This document shows, piece after piece, positions 1-6,008 of a DNA stretch of 6,814 nt. The DNA lies in NCBI GenBank assembly GCA_033720855.1, contig JAWWBR010000173.1, positions 1 to 6,814 on the forward strand, in the 5' to 3' direction. Under the pieces are notes generated by a model. It searched no databases and had not been told where the DNA came from. It was given only the letters and a program-made list of their open reading frames with translations. A program made the translations under genes and the position numbers. This DNA is from SMXQ01 sp033720855 (GTDB lineage: Bacteria > Pseudomonadota > Alphaproteobacteria > SMXQ01). Position 1 is the stretch's first letter. Every line of letters begins with the position of its first letter.

Positions 1-885
1 CTCCCAGTCGGTATTGCTCATCAGTGCCGCGCCCTCGGCGATGCGCTTGGCCTGGGCGAACAGCTTCTCCGCCCCCTCGGCGGTGGGGTCGCGGAAGTAC
101 CACCAGATCTTGGCGCGCTTGGGGATGACGTTGGGCTGATGGCCGCCCTCGAGGATCACCCGGTGCAGCCGCGTGGTCGGCCTGAGGTGCTCGCGATACT
201 GGTTGAGCCCGGCATCCATCAGCATCACCGCATCCAGCGCATCGCGCGCGTTCCAGGGCGCGGTGCCGGCATGGGCGGTCTCGCCCAGGAAGGTGAAGGT
301 GGCCGAGATCAGGGCCGATTGCAGCAGGCCGTGGCCGACCCGCAGATCGGCGCCGACATGGGGATGGAGGGCGATGTCGACATCATCGAACAGGCCGTCG
401 CGCACGAAATAGGGGCGCGACAACACCTGTTCCTCGGCCGGCGCGCCCAGGATCTTCAGCGTCCCGGGCAGGCCGTGCTCCTCCATGGCCCGGCGCAGGG
501 CCACGGCGGCGCCGATCATCACCGCCGCGTTGACGTTGTGCCCCTCGCAGTGGCCCGGCGCCCCCTCGACGATGGCGGCCGGCTCGGGCACCCCGGCCTG
601 CTGGCTGTTGTCGGGGTTGCCGTCGAACTCGGTGTGCAGGGCAATCACCGGCTTGCCCGACCCGTAGCTGGCGAGGAAGGCAGTGGGGAAACCCGACAGG
701 CCGCGGGTGACATTGAACCCCTCCCGCTCCAGCAGGTCGCTCATCAGGGCGGCGCTTTCGTATTCCTGATTGCCGAGCTCGCCGAAGTAGAAGATGTTGT
801 CGCCGAGGAGCGCGATGGCGTCGGCATTGCGCTCGATGCAGTCGAAGGCGGAACGCTTCGCCGGCGTCAGATCGGAACCCGCCAT
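1..885 (-). CDS. M20-family amidohydrolase / peptidase, AbgB-like (C-terminus missing)
   Basis: Zinc-dependent hydrolase of the M20 family, expected to cleave an amide bond of an N-acyl amino acid or similar small substrate in the cytoplasm. Only 295 residues lie in the window (family usually about 400-480); the rest is beyond the left edge. Seen in order: ELGNQEYES (36-44), typical of the M20 amidohydrolase N-terminus; HTEFDG (84-89), in place of the usual EYDALPG; GHCEGHNVN (111-119), the metal-binding loop; GAPAEEQ (147-153) with the catalytic/metal glutamates; HPH (174-176); GETAHAG (201-207), where the dimerisation domain begins. There is no signal peptide or membrane segment. The ATG at 885 lies 16 bp after the stop of the upstream gene, with a G-rich weak Shine-Dalgarno in the gap, so the two are probably cotranscribed and coupled. 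The frame is open to the edge. Odd point: Glu precedes GHN where AbgB/M20D enzymes have Cys. The family is clear; the substrate is unknown. Confidence 0.88.
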   Translation of the reverse strand, partial: MAGSDLTPAKRSAFDCIERNADAIALLGDNIFYFGELGNQEYESAALMSDLLEREGFNVTRGLSGFPTAFLASYGSGKPVIALHTEFDGNPDNSQQAGVPEPAAIVEGAPGHCEGHNVNAAVMIGAAVALRRAMEEHGLPGTLKILGAPAEEQVLSRPYFVRDGLFDDVDIALHPHVGADLRVGHGLLQSALISATFTFLGETAHAGTAPWNARDALDAVMLMDAGLNQYREHLRPTTRLHRVILEGGHQPNVIPKRAKIWWYFRDPTAEGAEKLFAQAKRIAEGAALMSNTDWE

Positions 886-901
886 CTCGGAAGCCCCCGC
901 C

Positions 902-2089
902 CTAGACCGCGTAGGCTTCGAGCAACTCGACGGGATCGCCGTAGCGGGCCGCCTCCTCGATCACCTTCTCGTCGCGCAGGGACATCAGGAACCCGTTGTC
1001 CAGCAGCGTGGTGTTGCCGGCCTTCACGGTGGTGTCGAAGGTGACCAGGTCCATGTGGATATGGGGCTCCTCCCAGTCGGGGATGGCGCGCCGCAGATAG
1101 GGGCTTTCCTTCAGCGCGTTGATGCCGAAATGCAGGCCGCCCGGCGAGTTGGGGCCGGCGGGGTAGACCTGGTAGCGCGGCGCCTTGGGGTTGTGGCCGC
1201 AGCCCAGTTCCTGGAGCCGGCCGCCGATCAGGTATTCGCGCATGGACTCGGCCTCCAGCGACTTGCCGTGCACCTTGGTCACGAAATCGTCCTTGAATTC
1301 GATGGCGATCTCGTCGTCGAAGGGCTTGGGGAAGCCCACCGCCCATTGCGGGAACACCACGCCGTCCATCTTGGCGAAGGCCTCGGGATCACGGCCATGG
1401 GCGGTCTGGCCATAGAGATTGGGCCCGTGGGTCGGCAGGTAATGGATGTAGCAGCCGGGCTCGGTCGCCGTGTTGAGGCCGCGCCACCGGGACAGCGCCA
1501 GCAGCGTGTCCGTCATCTTCGGGGTGAAGCTGATGGTCAGATCGGTGCCGCGAACATCGGTGAAGCGCATGTCGAAATCGGTGTCGCGGGGATAAAGCCG
1601 CGCCGTCGCCCGGATGATCTCGCCCACCAGGTCCACGGGAAAGCGCGCCTGGGGGGTCTCCAACACGTCGAGATTGCGGAAGTACGTAATCTTGACCCAG
1701 CGCTGCCCGGTCTCCTTGCGCAGCTTGTTGGCGAAGGGACAGCCGGTCGAGGCGAACCAGGAGGAGACCACGAAGTCGCTTTCCTGCAGCAAGGGGCGGG
1801 CGACCTCGGGGATCTCGGTGATCCGCGTCGACGGCCACATGATCTCCTTGAAGCTGGCGCCATTGGCCCGGGCGATGCCGGAAATCGCCTCGACCACCCT
1901 GCGGTCGAGGCGCGGATCGGTCAGGAAGGCGACGCGCTCACCGGGCCGGATGGCGAATACTTTGATCATGTTGGCGTAAGCCTGGAAGCGGTTGCGCAGC
2001 GCGACGCCGTCGGGCACCGCGGTGGGCGGCATCGCCGTGGCCGTATCCGAGGCCAGGATATCGTCGATGGTGGGCGGGTTGTGGGTCAT
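902..2089 (-). CDS. M29 aminopeptidase / NicX-like metal-dependent enzyme
   Basis: A 395-residue soluble protein that I place in the superfamily joining M29 aminopeptidases and the iron dioxygenase NicX (2,5-dihydroxypyridine 5,6-dioxygenase). The C-terminal half shows the superfamily pattern: ELGCGHN (294-300), GGLHFGIN (317-324) and HIHMD (343-347). These supply a Glu, a His and an HxD pair resembling the M29 ligands Glu-His-His-x-Asp. The N-terminal part (about 25-160) looks like the alpha/beta domain of the family. Where M29 enzymes have a Pro-x-Gly-Glu metal ligand, this protein appears to read NLYGQ (224-228), so the first Glu may be Gln; that is my alignment by eye. The ATG at 2089 is preceded by AGGGGG with about 7 nt spacing, a good ribosome binding site. 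It is the first gene of the leftward pair with the M20 amidohydrolase, suggesting breakdown of an N-containing compound (inference). Peptidase and ring-cleaving dioxygenase both remain possible; the reaction is not established. Confidence 0.75.
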   Translation of the reverse strand: MTHNPPTIDDILASDTATAMPPTAVPDGVALRNRFQAYANMIKVFAIRPGERVAFLTDPRLDRRVVEAISGIARANGASFKEIMWPSTRITEIPEVARPLLQESDFVVSSWFASTGCPFANKLRKETGQRWVKITYFRNLDVLETPQARFPVDLVGEIIRATARLYPRDTDFDMRFTDVRGTDLTISFTPKMTDTLLALSRWRGLNTATEPGCYIHYLPTHGPNLYGQTAHGRDPEAFAKMDGVVFPQWAVGFPKPFDDEIAIEFKDDFVTKVHGKSLEAESMREYLIGGRLQELGCGHNPKAPRYQVYPAGPNSPGGLHFGINALKESPYLRRAIPDWEEPHIHMDLVTFDTTVKAGNTTLLDNGFLMSLRDEKVIEEAARYGDPVELLEAYAV

Positions 2090-2141
2090 CGTCTTTCCCC
2101 CTGTTGATGCCGACCTGCCGGCGGCCGATCACATTGAGCTA

Positions 2142-2170
2142 ACGATAGCACGATCACCGCTTATTGGCAC
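2142..2170 (-). promoter_or_regulatory. Candidate promoter for the leftward M29-like/M20 genes
   Basis: On the minus strand, GTGCCA (complement of 2165-2170) and TATCGT (complement of 2142-2147) are separated by exactly 17 bp. Each matches 4 of 6 positions of the sigma-70 -35 and -10 consensus. A start near 2135 would leave a leader of about 45 nt before the ATG at 2089. One CGATCAC copy (2151-2157) lies in the spacer and the other (2126-2132) just downstream of the predicted start, a plausible repressor geometry. The matches are modest and the call is tentative. Confidence 0.3.
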
Positions 2171-2175
2171 CGCGA

Positions 2176-2196
2176 CGAGGCCCATTTTCGGCCTCG
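2176..2196. repeat. Perfect 7-bp inverted repeat with 7-nt loop
   Basis: CGAGGCC (2176-2182) is followed by CATTTTC (2183-2189) and its exact complement GGCCTCG (2190-2196). No T-run follows on either strand, so a rho-independent terminator is unlikely. It lies between the two divergent genes, just upstream of the candidate leftward promoter. It could be an operator for a dimeric regulator or a hairpin in a long rightward leader. Confidence 0.5.
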
Positions 2197-2255
2197 GCGG
2201 GGCCCGATGCGGGCTGCGAATAACCACAAAAAACCAATGGGTTATACCGATTTTC

Positions 2256-2260
2256 GGAGG
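2256..2260 (+). promoter_or_regulatory. GGAGG word, Shine-Dalgarno-like but badly spaced
   Basis: A consensus GGAGG sits 2 nt before an in-frame TTG at 2263 and 137 nt before the preferred ATG at 2398. Two nucleotides is too short for normal initiation, and the next in-frame TTG (2281) is 20 nt away. It could be chance, mark a long N-terminal form of the FAD subunit, or serve a leader that I cannot define. Confidence 0.25.
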
Positions 2261-2300
2261 ATTTGGGCGATTCCCTACCTTTGGTTAAGGAAATTGCGCA

Positions 2301-2320
2301 AAAATCCGTGAAAATCAGTG
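2301..2320. repeat. Tandem 10-bp direct repeat upstream of the oxidoreductase operon
   Basis: AAAATCCGTG (2301-2310) is followed immediately by AAAATCAGTG (2311-2320), identical at 9 of 10 positions. The 8-bp palindrome TTGCGCAA (2294-2301) shares its last base with the first unit. One helical turn between copies would put them on the same DNA face, as expected for side-by-side binding of a regulator. A degenerate third copy (AAAAACCTGG, 2322-2331) may follow. The function is inferred from position only. Confidence 0.45.
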
Positions 2321-2397
2321 TAAAAACCTGGACGCATGACGCCTATTTGACACATTATGCGTCCCGCACGGATTTGGGATTTACTCGAGATTTGGTA

Positions 2398-4215
2398 ATG
2401 AAAGCTACCGACACGTCGGAGCCAGACTACTTTCACCGCGTCGTTGATTGTCAATGGGCCTGTCCCGCCCACACCGCGGTCCCCGAATATATTCGCTTGA
2501 TCGCCCAGGGGCAGTTCACGGACGCCTATATGGTCAACCGGGAATCCAACGTGTTTCCGGGCATTCTCGGCCGCGTCTGCGACCGCCCCTGCGAGCCCGC
2601 CTGCCGGCGCTCGCGCCTCGATCAGAAGGAGCCCGTCGCCATCTGCCGCCTGAAGCGCGTCGCCGCCGACTACCGCGACGACATTTCGGCGCTTTTGCCG
2701 AAGGCGCCGGCGCGCAAGAACGGCAAGCGCATCGCCCTGATCGGCGCCGGTCCCGCCTCGCTGACGGTGGCCAACGACCTCATGCCGCTGGGCTACGCCT
2801 GCACCATCTTCGAGGCGCTGGACAAACCCGGCGGGCTGATGCGGTCCAACATTCCCTCCTTCCGGCTGCCGGAACGGGTTCTCGACGAAGAGATCGACAT
2901 GATCGTCGATATGGGCGTCGACCTCAGGCTGGGCAGTCGCATCGACAGCATGAAGGCACTGTTGGACGAAGGCTACGACGCTGTCTTCGTCGGCACCGGC
3001 GCCCCCAAGGGCAAGGAGCTCGACCTGCCCGGCCGGCACGAGGCCGCGGACAACGTCCATATCGGCATCGAATGGCTCGAGTCGGTCGCCTTCGAGCACG
3101 TCGATTCCATCGGCGACCGGGTCTTGATCATCGGCGTCGGCAACACCGCCATGGATTGCTGCCGCACCTCGCTGCGGCTCGGCGCCAACGACGTCAAGGT
3201 CATGGCGCGCAAGCCCCGCGGCTTCTTCAAGGCATCCGACTGGGAGTTGGAGGATGCCGAGGAAGAGAAGGTCGAGATCATCGTCAACCACTCGCCCAAG
3301 GAATTCGTCGTCGAGAACGGCAAGCTCCAGGGCATGACCTTCGAAAAGCTGGAGTACCGGCTCGACGACGACGGCGAAATCATCGATTACTCGGTGGTCG
3401 AGGACGTCTTCATCCCCTGCGACGATGTCGTTCTTGCCATCGGCCAGGACAACGCCTTTCCCTGGATCGAGCGCGATTGCGGGATCGAATTCGGCAAGTG
3501 GGACATGCCCGTGGTGGACCGCATCACCTACCAGTCGACGCGCGAGGACGTGTTCTTCGGCGGTGACGCCGCCTTCGGCCCGGAGAACATCATCTGGGCC
3601 GTCGAACACGGCCATCAAGCTGCGATCTCGATCCATAAATACTGCCACGGCGAGGACGTCAGCGACCGCCTGCCCCGGGGCCTCAATCTGCTGTCGACCA
3701 AGATGGGCATTCACGAATGGAGCTACTCCAACGATTTCGAACCGGCGGCGCGGCGCAAGATGCAGCATGTCGACCTCACCGAACGGTTCAAGAAGCTGGA
3801 CATCGAGGTCGAGCTGGGTTTCACCCCCGAGCAGACGGCGACCGAGGTCGAGCGCTGCCTGAACTGCGACATCCAGACGGTGTTCTCGGCGCCGCTGTGC
3901 ACCGAATGCGACGCCTGCATCGATGTCTGTCCCGTCGACTGCCTGACCATCGCCCCCAACGGCGAGGAGGAAACGGTCCGGGCGTCCTTGACCGCGCCGG
4001 CGGTCAATCCCGACCAGCCCTTGTTCGTGTCCGAGCCCCTCAAGCATACCGGCCGGGTCATGCTCAAGGACGAGAACGTCTGCCTGCATTGCGGCCTTTG
4101 CGCGGAACGCTGCCCCACCGCCGCCTGGGACATGCAGAAATCGATCATCAACATCCCCTATGCCGCCGATGAGCGCGGAGGAAGCACGCCTTGCCAACAC
4201 CGAAAAGCCGGCTGA
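2398..4215 (+). CDS. 2-oxoacid:acceptor oxidoreductase, FAD/NAD(P)H and ferredoxin-type subunit (GltD-like)
   Basis: Electron-transfer subunit of a three-part 2-oxoacid (probably 2-oxoglutarate) oxidoreductase. It is expected to pass electrons from the catalytic subunits through iron-sulfur clusters and FAD to NADP+ or ferredoxin in the cytoplasm. From the ATG at 2398 it has 605 residues: a Fer4_20/GltD-like N-terminal Cys domain (C18, C22, C61, C65, C69, C83); an FAD site IGAGPAS (115-121) with DKPGG (142-146); a second Rossmann motif IGVGNTAMD (245-253) followed by ARKPR (270-274), whose basic residues suit NADPH; FFGGDAAFG (386-394), the conserved FAD end motif; and two [4Fe-4S] ferredoxin motifs (C501/C504/C507/C511 and C562/C565/C568/C572). 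An in-frame TTG at 2263 would add 45 residues. I reject it because third-position G/C is low there, the GGAGG at 2256-2260 is only 2 nt away, and the conserved domain begins about residue 10 of the short form. The gene ends inside the next gene (25-bp overlap). Confidence 0.9.
   Translation: MKATDTSEPDYFHRVVDCQWACPAHTAVPEYIRLIAQGQFTDAYMVNRESNVFPGILGRVCDRPCEPACRRSRLDQKEPVAICRLKRVAADYRDDISALLPKAPARKNGKRIALIGAGPASLTVANDLMPLGYACTIFEALDKPGGLMRSNIPSFRLPERVLDEEIDMIVDMGVDLRLGSRIDSMKALLDEGYDAVFVGTGAPKGKELDLPGRHEAADNVHIGIEWLESVAFEHVDSIGDRVLIIGVGNTAMDCCRTSLRLGANDVKVMARKPRGFFKASDWELEDAEEEKVEIIVNHSPKEFVVENGKLQGMTFEKLEYRLDDDGEIIDYSVVEDVFIPCDDVVLAIGQDNAFPWIERDCGIEFGKWDMPVVDRITYQSTREDVFFGGDAAFGPENIIWAVEHGHQAAISIHKYCHGEDVSDRLPRGLNLLSTKMGIHEWSYSNDFEPAARRKMQHVDLTERFKKLDIEVELGFTPEQTATEVERCLNCDIQTVFSAPLCTECDACIDVCPVDCLTIAPNGEEETVRASLTAPAVNPDQPLFVSEPLKHTGRVMLKDENVCLHCGLCAERCPTAAWDMQKSIINIPYAADERGGSTPCQHRKAG
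4177..4183 (+). promoter_or_regulatory. Ribosome binding site fixing the TTG start of the gamma-alpha subunit
   Basis: GGAGGAA lies inside the end of the FAD-subunit gene, exactly 7 nt before TTG at 4191. The next in-frame ATG (4281) would delete the conserved start of the gamma domain, and the ATG at 4216 is out of frame and stops after four codons. The TTG is therefore the best start. Placement within the upstream gene implies translational coupling. Confidence 0.8.
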
Positions 4216-6008
4216 ATGACTTTGTCCTGAAGATCGCCAACGTCAACGGGACCGGATCGGCCAGCGCCAACGGTCTGTTGATGAAGTCGCTGTTCCGTAT
4301 GGGCATTCCCGTGGTGGGCAAGAATTTCTTCCCCTCCAACATTCAGGGCATGCCGACCTGGTACGAGATCCGCATCACCAAAAAGGGATACAAGGCGCGA
4401 TCCGGCTCGGTCGATATCATGGTCGCCATGAACGCCGAGACCTACGCCGACGACATCAAGGAAGTCAGTCCCGGCGGCTACCTGATCTACGATTCCACCT
4501 GGCCGCGCCAGAAGACCCTGTCGCGCCCGGACATCAATATCGTCGGCATCCCCCTGGCGGCCATGTGCAATGAGAGCTTCGCCAATCCGCGGGTGCGGAT
4601 CCTGATGAAGAACATGGCCTATGTGGGCGCCGTCGCGGCGCTGATCGACATCGACATGGCCAAGATCCGCGAGCTGATCGAGCAGATCTTTGCCGCCAAG
4701 CCGGACCTCGTCCCCGCCAACATGAAGGCCATCGAGCTCGGCTACGACTATGCCAAGGCCAATTTCGACTGCCCATTGCCCTACCGGGTCAAGCCCATGA
4801 ACAAGACCAAGGGGCATATCATGATCGATGGCAACACGGCGGCGGGGCTGGGCTGCGTCTACGCCGGCGCGACCGTCGGCGCCTGGTACCCGATCACGCC
4901 CTCGACGTCGCTGATGGATGCGTTCAAGGCGTTCTGCAACCGCTACCGCACCGACAAGAAGACGGGCGAGAAGCGTTTCGCCATCATCCAGGCGGAAGAC
5001 GAGCTTGCGTCCGCCGGCATGGTCATCGGCGCCTCCTGGACCGGCGCGCGGGCGTTCACCTGCACCAGCGGCCCGGGCATCTCGCTGATGAGCGAACTGG
5101 TGGGGCTTGCCTATTACGCCGAGATCCCCATGGTGCTGTTCGACATTCAGCGGGTGGGGCCGTCGACGGGGATGCCGACGCGCACCCAGCAGAGCGACCT
5201 GCAGCTCTGCGCCTATGCCTCCCACGGCGACACCCGCCACGTGCTGTTGTTCCCCGCCGATCCCGGCGAATGCTTCGAACAGGCGGTGGCCGCTTTCGAT
5301 CTGGCCGAGCGCCTGCAGACCCCGGTTTTCGTCGTTTCCGATCTCGACATCGGCATGAACGATTGGATGTGCAAGGACCTCAAATGGCGCGAGGGCTACA
5401 AGCCCGACCGCGGGAAGGTCCTCAGCGACGACGATTTGGAGCGGATCGAAAAATTCTACCGTTATCTCGATGTCGACGGCGACGGCATTCCCTACCGCAC
5501 CCTGCCGGGCAGCAACCCCAAGGGGGCCTATTTCACCCGCGGCGCCGGTCACAACCGCTACGGCGCCCGCACCGAGGTCGGCGACGAGTATCAGGACGTG
5601 ATGGACCGGTTGCTGGTCAAATGGCGCACCGCCGCCGATCTGGTTCCGCCCCCGGTGGTGCGCCGCGCCCGCGAAAAGACCAAGATCGGCGTGCTGTCGG
5701 TCGGCAGCTGCGACGGCGCCGTGCTCGAGGCGCTGGACAATCTCGCCCGCCGCGGCGCGGCACTGGACTACATGCGCGTTCGCGCCTTTCCCTTCGGCGA
5801 CCGGGTCGAGACCTTTCTCGCCGAACATGACCGCATCTTCGTGGTCGAACAGAACCGCGATGCGCAACTGAAGGCCATGCTCGTCAGCGAAACCGCGGTC
5901 GACAAGGACAAACTGACATCGGTTTTGCAGTACAATGGCCTGCCCATGGACGCCCGCGTCATCGAGCGGGCGATCGAGGACATCCTGGCCAAGGAGGCCG
6001 CGGCATGA
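4191..6008 (+). CDS. korA: 2-oxoacid:acceptor oxidoreductase, fused gamma-alpha subunit (KorA type)
   Basis: Catalytic partner that binds CoA and helps hold the 2-oxoacid in the thiamine-diphosphate-dependent oxidative decarboxylation of a 2-oxoacid to acyl-CoA and CO2. It has 605 residues. Residues about 10-195 form the gamma (POR) domain, beginning KIANVNGTGSAS (14-25). Residues about 210-440 form the alpha N-terminal domain, with the diagnostic YPITPSTS (233-240), IQAEDE (266-271), TSGPGIS (292-298) and GPSTGMPTRTQQSDL (323-337). The C-terminal part (about 495-605) is the alpha domain II, with VLSVGSCDGA (501-510) and VVEQNRDAQL (551-560). Gamma-alpha fusion in this order is typical of two-gene Kor/Vor enzymes. 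It starts at TTG 4191 with an ideal ribosome binding site, overlaps the upstream gene by 25 bp and the downstream gene by ATGA. The short insertion around 395-445 with a DVDGDG stretch is not explained. 2-Oxoglutarate specificity is inferred from the three-subunit set; pyruvate or a branched-chain 2-oxoacid is possible. Confidence 0.92.
   Translation: MPTPKSRLNDFVLKIANVNGTGSASANGLLMKSLFRMGIPVVGKNFFPSNIQGMPTWYEIRITKKGYKARSGSVDIMVAMNAETYADDIKEVSPGGYLIYDSTWPRQKTLSRPDINIVGIPLAAMCNESFANPRVRILMKNMAYVGAVAALIDIDMAKIRELIEQIFAAKPDLVPANMKAIELGYDYAKANFDCPLPYRVKPMNKTKGHIMIDGNTAAGLGCVYAGATVGAWYPITPSTSLMDAFKAFCNRYRTDKKTGEKRFAIIQAEDELASAGMVIGASWTGARAFTCTSGPGISLMSELVGLAYYAEIPMVLFDIQRVGPSTGMPTRTQQSDLQLCAYASHGDTRHVLLFPADPGECFEQAVAAFDLAERLQTPVFVVSDLDIGMNDWMCKDLKWREGYKPDRGKVLSDDDLERIEKFYRYLDVDGDGIPYRTLPGSNPKGAYFTRGAGHNRYGARTEVGDEYQDVMDRLLVKWRTAADLVPPPVVRRAREKTKIGVLSVGSCDGAVLEALDNLARRGAALDYMRVRAFPFGDRVETFLAEHDRIFVVEQNRDAQLKAMLVSETAVDKDKLTSVLQYNGLPMDARVIERAIEDILAKEAAA
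5991..5997 (+). promoter_or_regulatory. Ribosome binding site of the beta subunit
   Basis: AAGGAGG lies in the last codons of the gamma-alpha gene, 7 nt before ATG at 6005. The start overlaps the upstream stop as ATGA. Ideal match and spacing support coupled translation of the two catalytic subunits. Confidence 0.8.

Larger units (their letters stand above)
2090..2397. promoter_or_regulatory. Divergent intergenic control region
   Basis: About 308 bp separate the start of the leftward M29-like gene from the preferred ATG of the rightward oxidoreductase genes. The stretch from about 2220 is clearly richer in A/T than the genes. It carries an inverted repeat at 2176-2196, an 8-bp palindrome TTGCGCAA at 2294-2301, a tandem decamer at 2301-2320, two copies of CGATCAC (2126-2132 and 2151-2157) and three GATTTGG words (2260-2266, 2371-2377, 2389-2395; the last runs up to the start codon). 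The last 135 bp are open in frame with the downstream gene but have only about 47% G/C at third positions, unlike the gene itself, so I treat them as untranslated. A TTGACA word at 2347-2352 has no good -10 partner. Which regulator binds here cannot be told. Confidence 0.65.

Noticed and set aside
886..901. Terminator or promoter between the M29-like and M20 genes
   Set aside because: The gap is only 16 bp, with no hairpin or T-run, so the two genes are best read as one transcript.
139..1044. Plus-strand open frame opposite the M20 gene
   Set aside because: It spans the junction of two minus-strand genes and has an Arg/Pro-rich tail typical of a wrong frame.
794..2107. Plus-strand open frame opposite the M29-like gene (437 codons)
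   Set aside because: Composition is rich in Gly, Arg, Ala and His with no domain, and the minus strand shows a good start, ribosome binding site and family motifs.
2165..2180. Possible sigma-54 promoter (TGGCAC on the plus strand)
   Set aside because: No TTGC-like -12 element follows at the required distance, and no upstream TGT-N10-ACA NifA site is seen.
2347..2375. TTGACA as a -35 box for the oxidoreductase operon
   Set aside because: At 17-bp spacing the -10 would be GGATTT, with hardly any match, and the start would fall almost on the ATG. GACGC/GCGTC arms surround it but are only 5 bp and 16 bp apart.
2090..2397. FNR/FixK (TTGAT-N4-ATCAA) site expected for an anaerobic operon
   Set aside because: I looked on both strands and found no acceptable match; TTGAGCTAACGATA and TTGACACATTATGC fail in the second half.
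2275..4200. Very long open frame on the minus strand opposite the FAD-subunit gene (641 codons)
   Set aside because: It is an antisense shadow of a high-G+C gene. The plus strand encodes clear FAD, NADPH and ferredoxin motifs, while the antisense product has low-complexity composition and no recognisable domain.
4216..4230. ATG directly after the FAD-subunit stop as start of the next gene
   Set aside because: It is out of frame with the gamma-alpha protein and reaches a stop after four codons.
4158..5867. Long minus-strand open frame opposite the gamma-alpha gene (569 codons)
   Set aside because: Same cause: mirror of strong third-position G/C bias. The plus-strand protein carries diagnostic motifs throughout.
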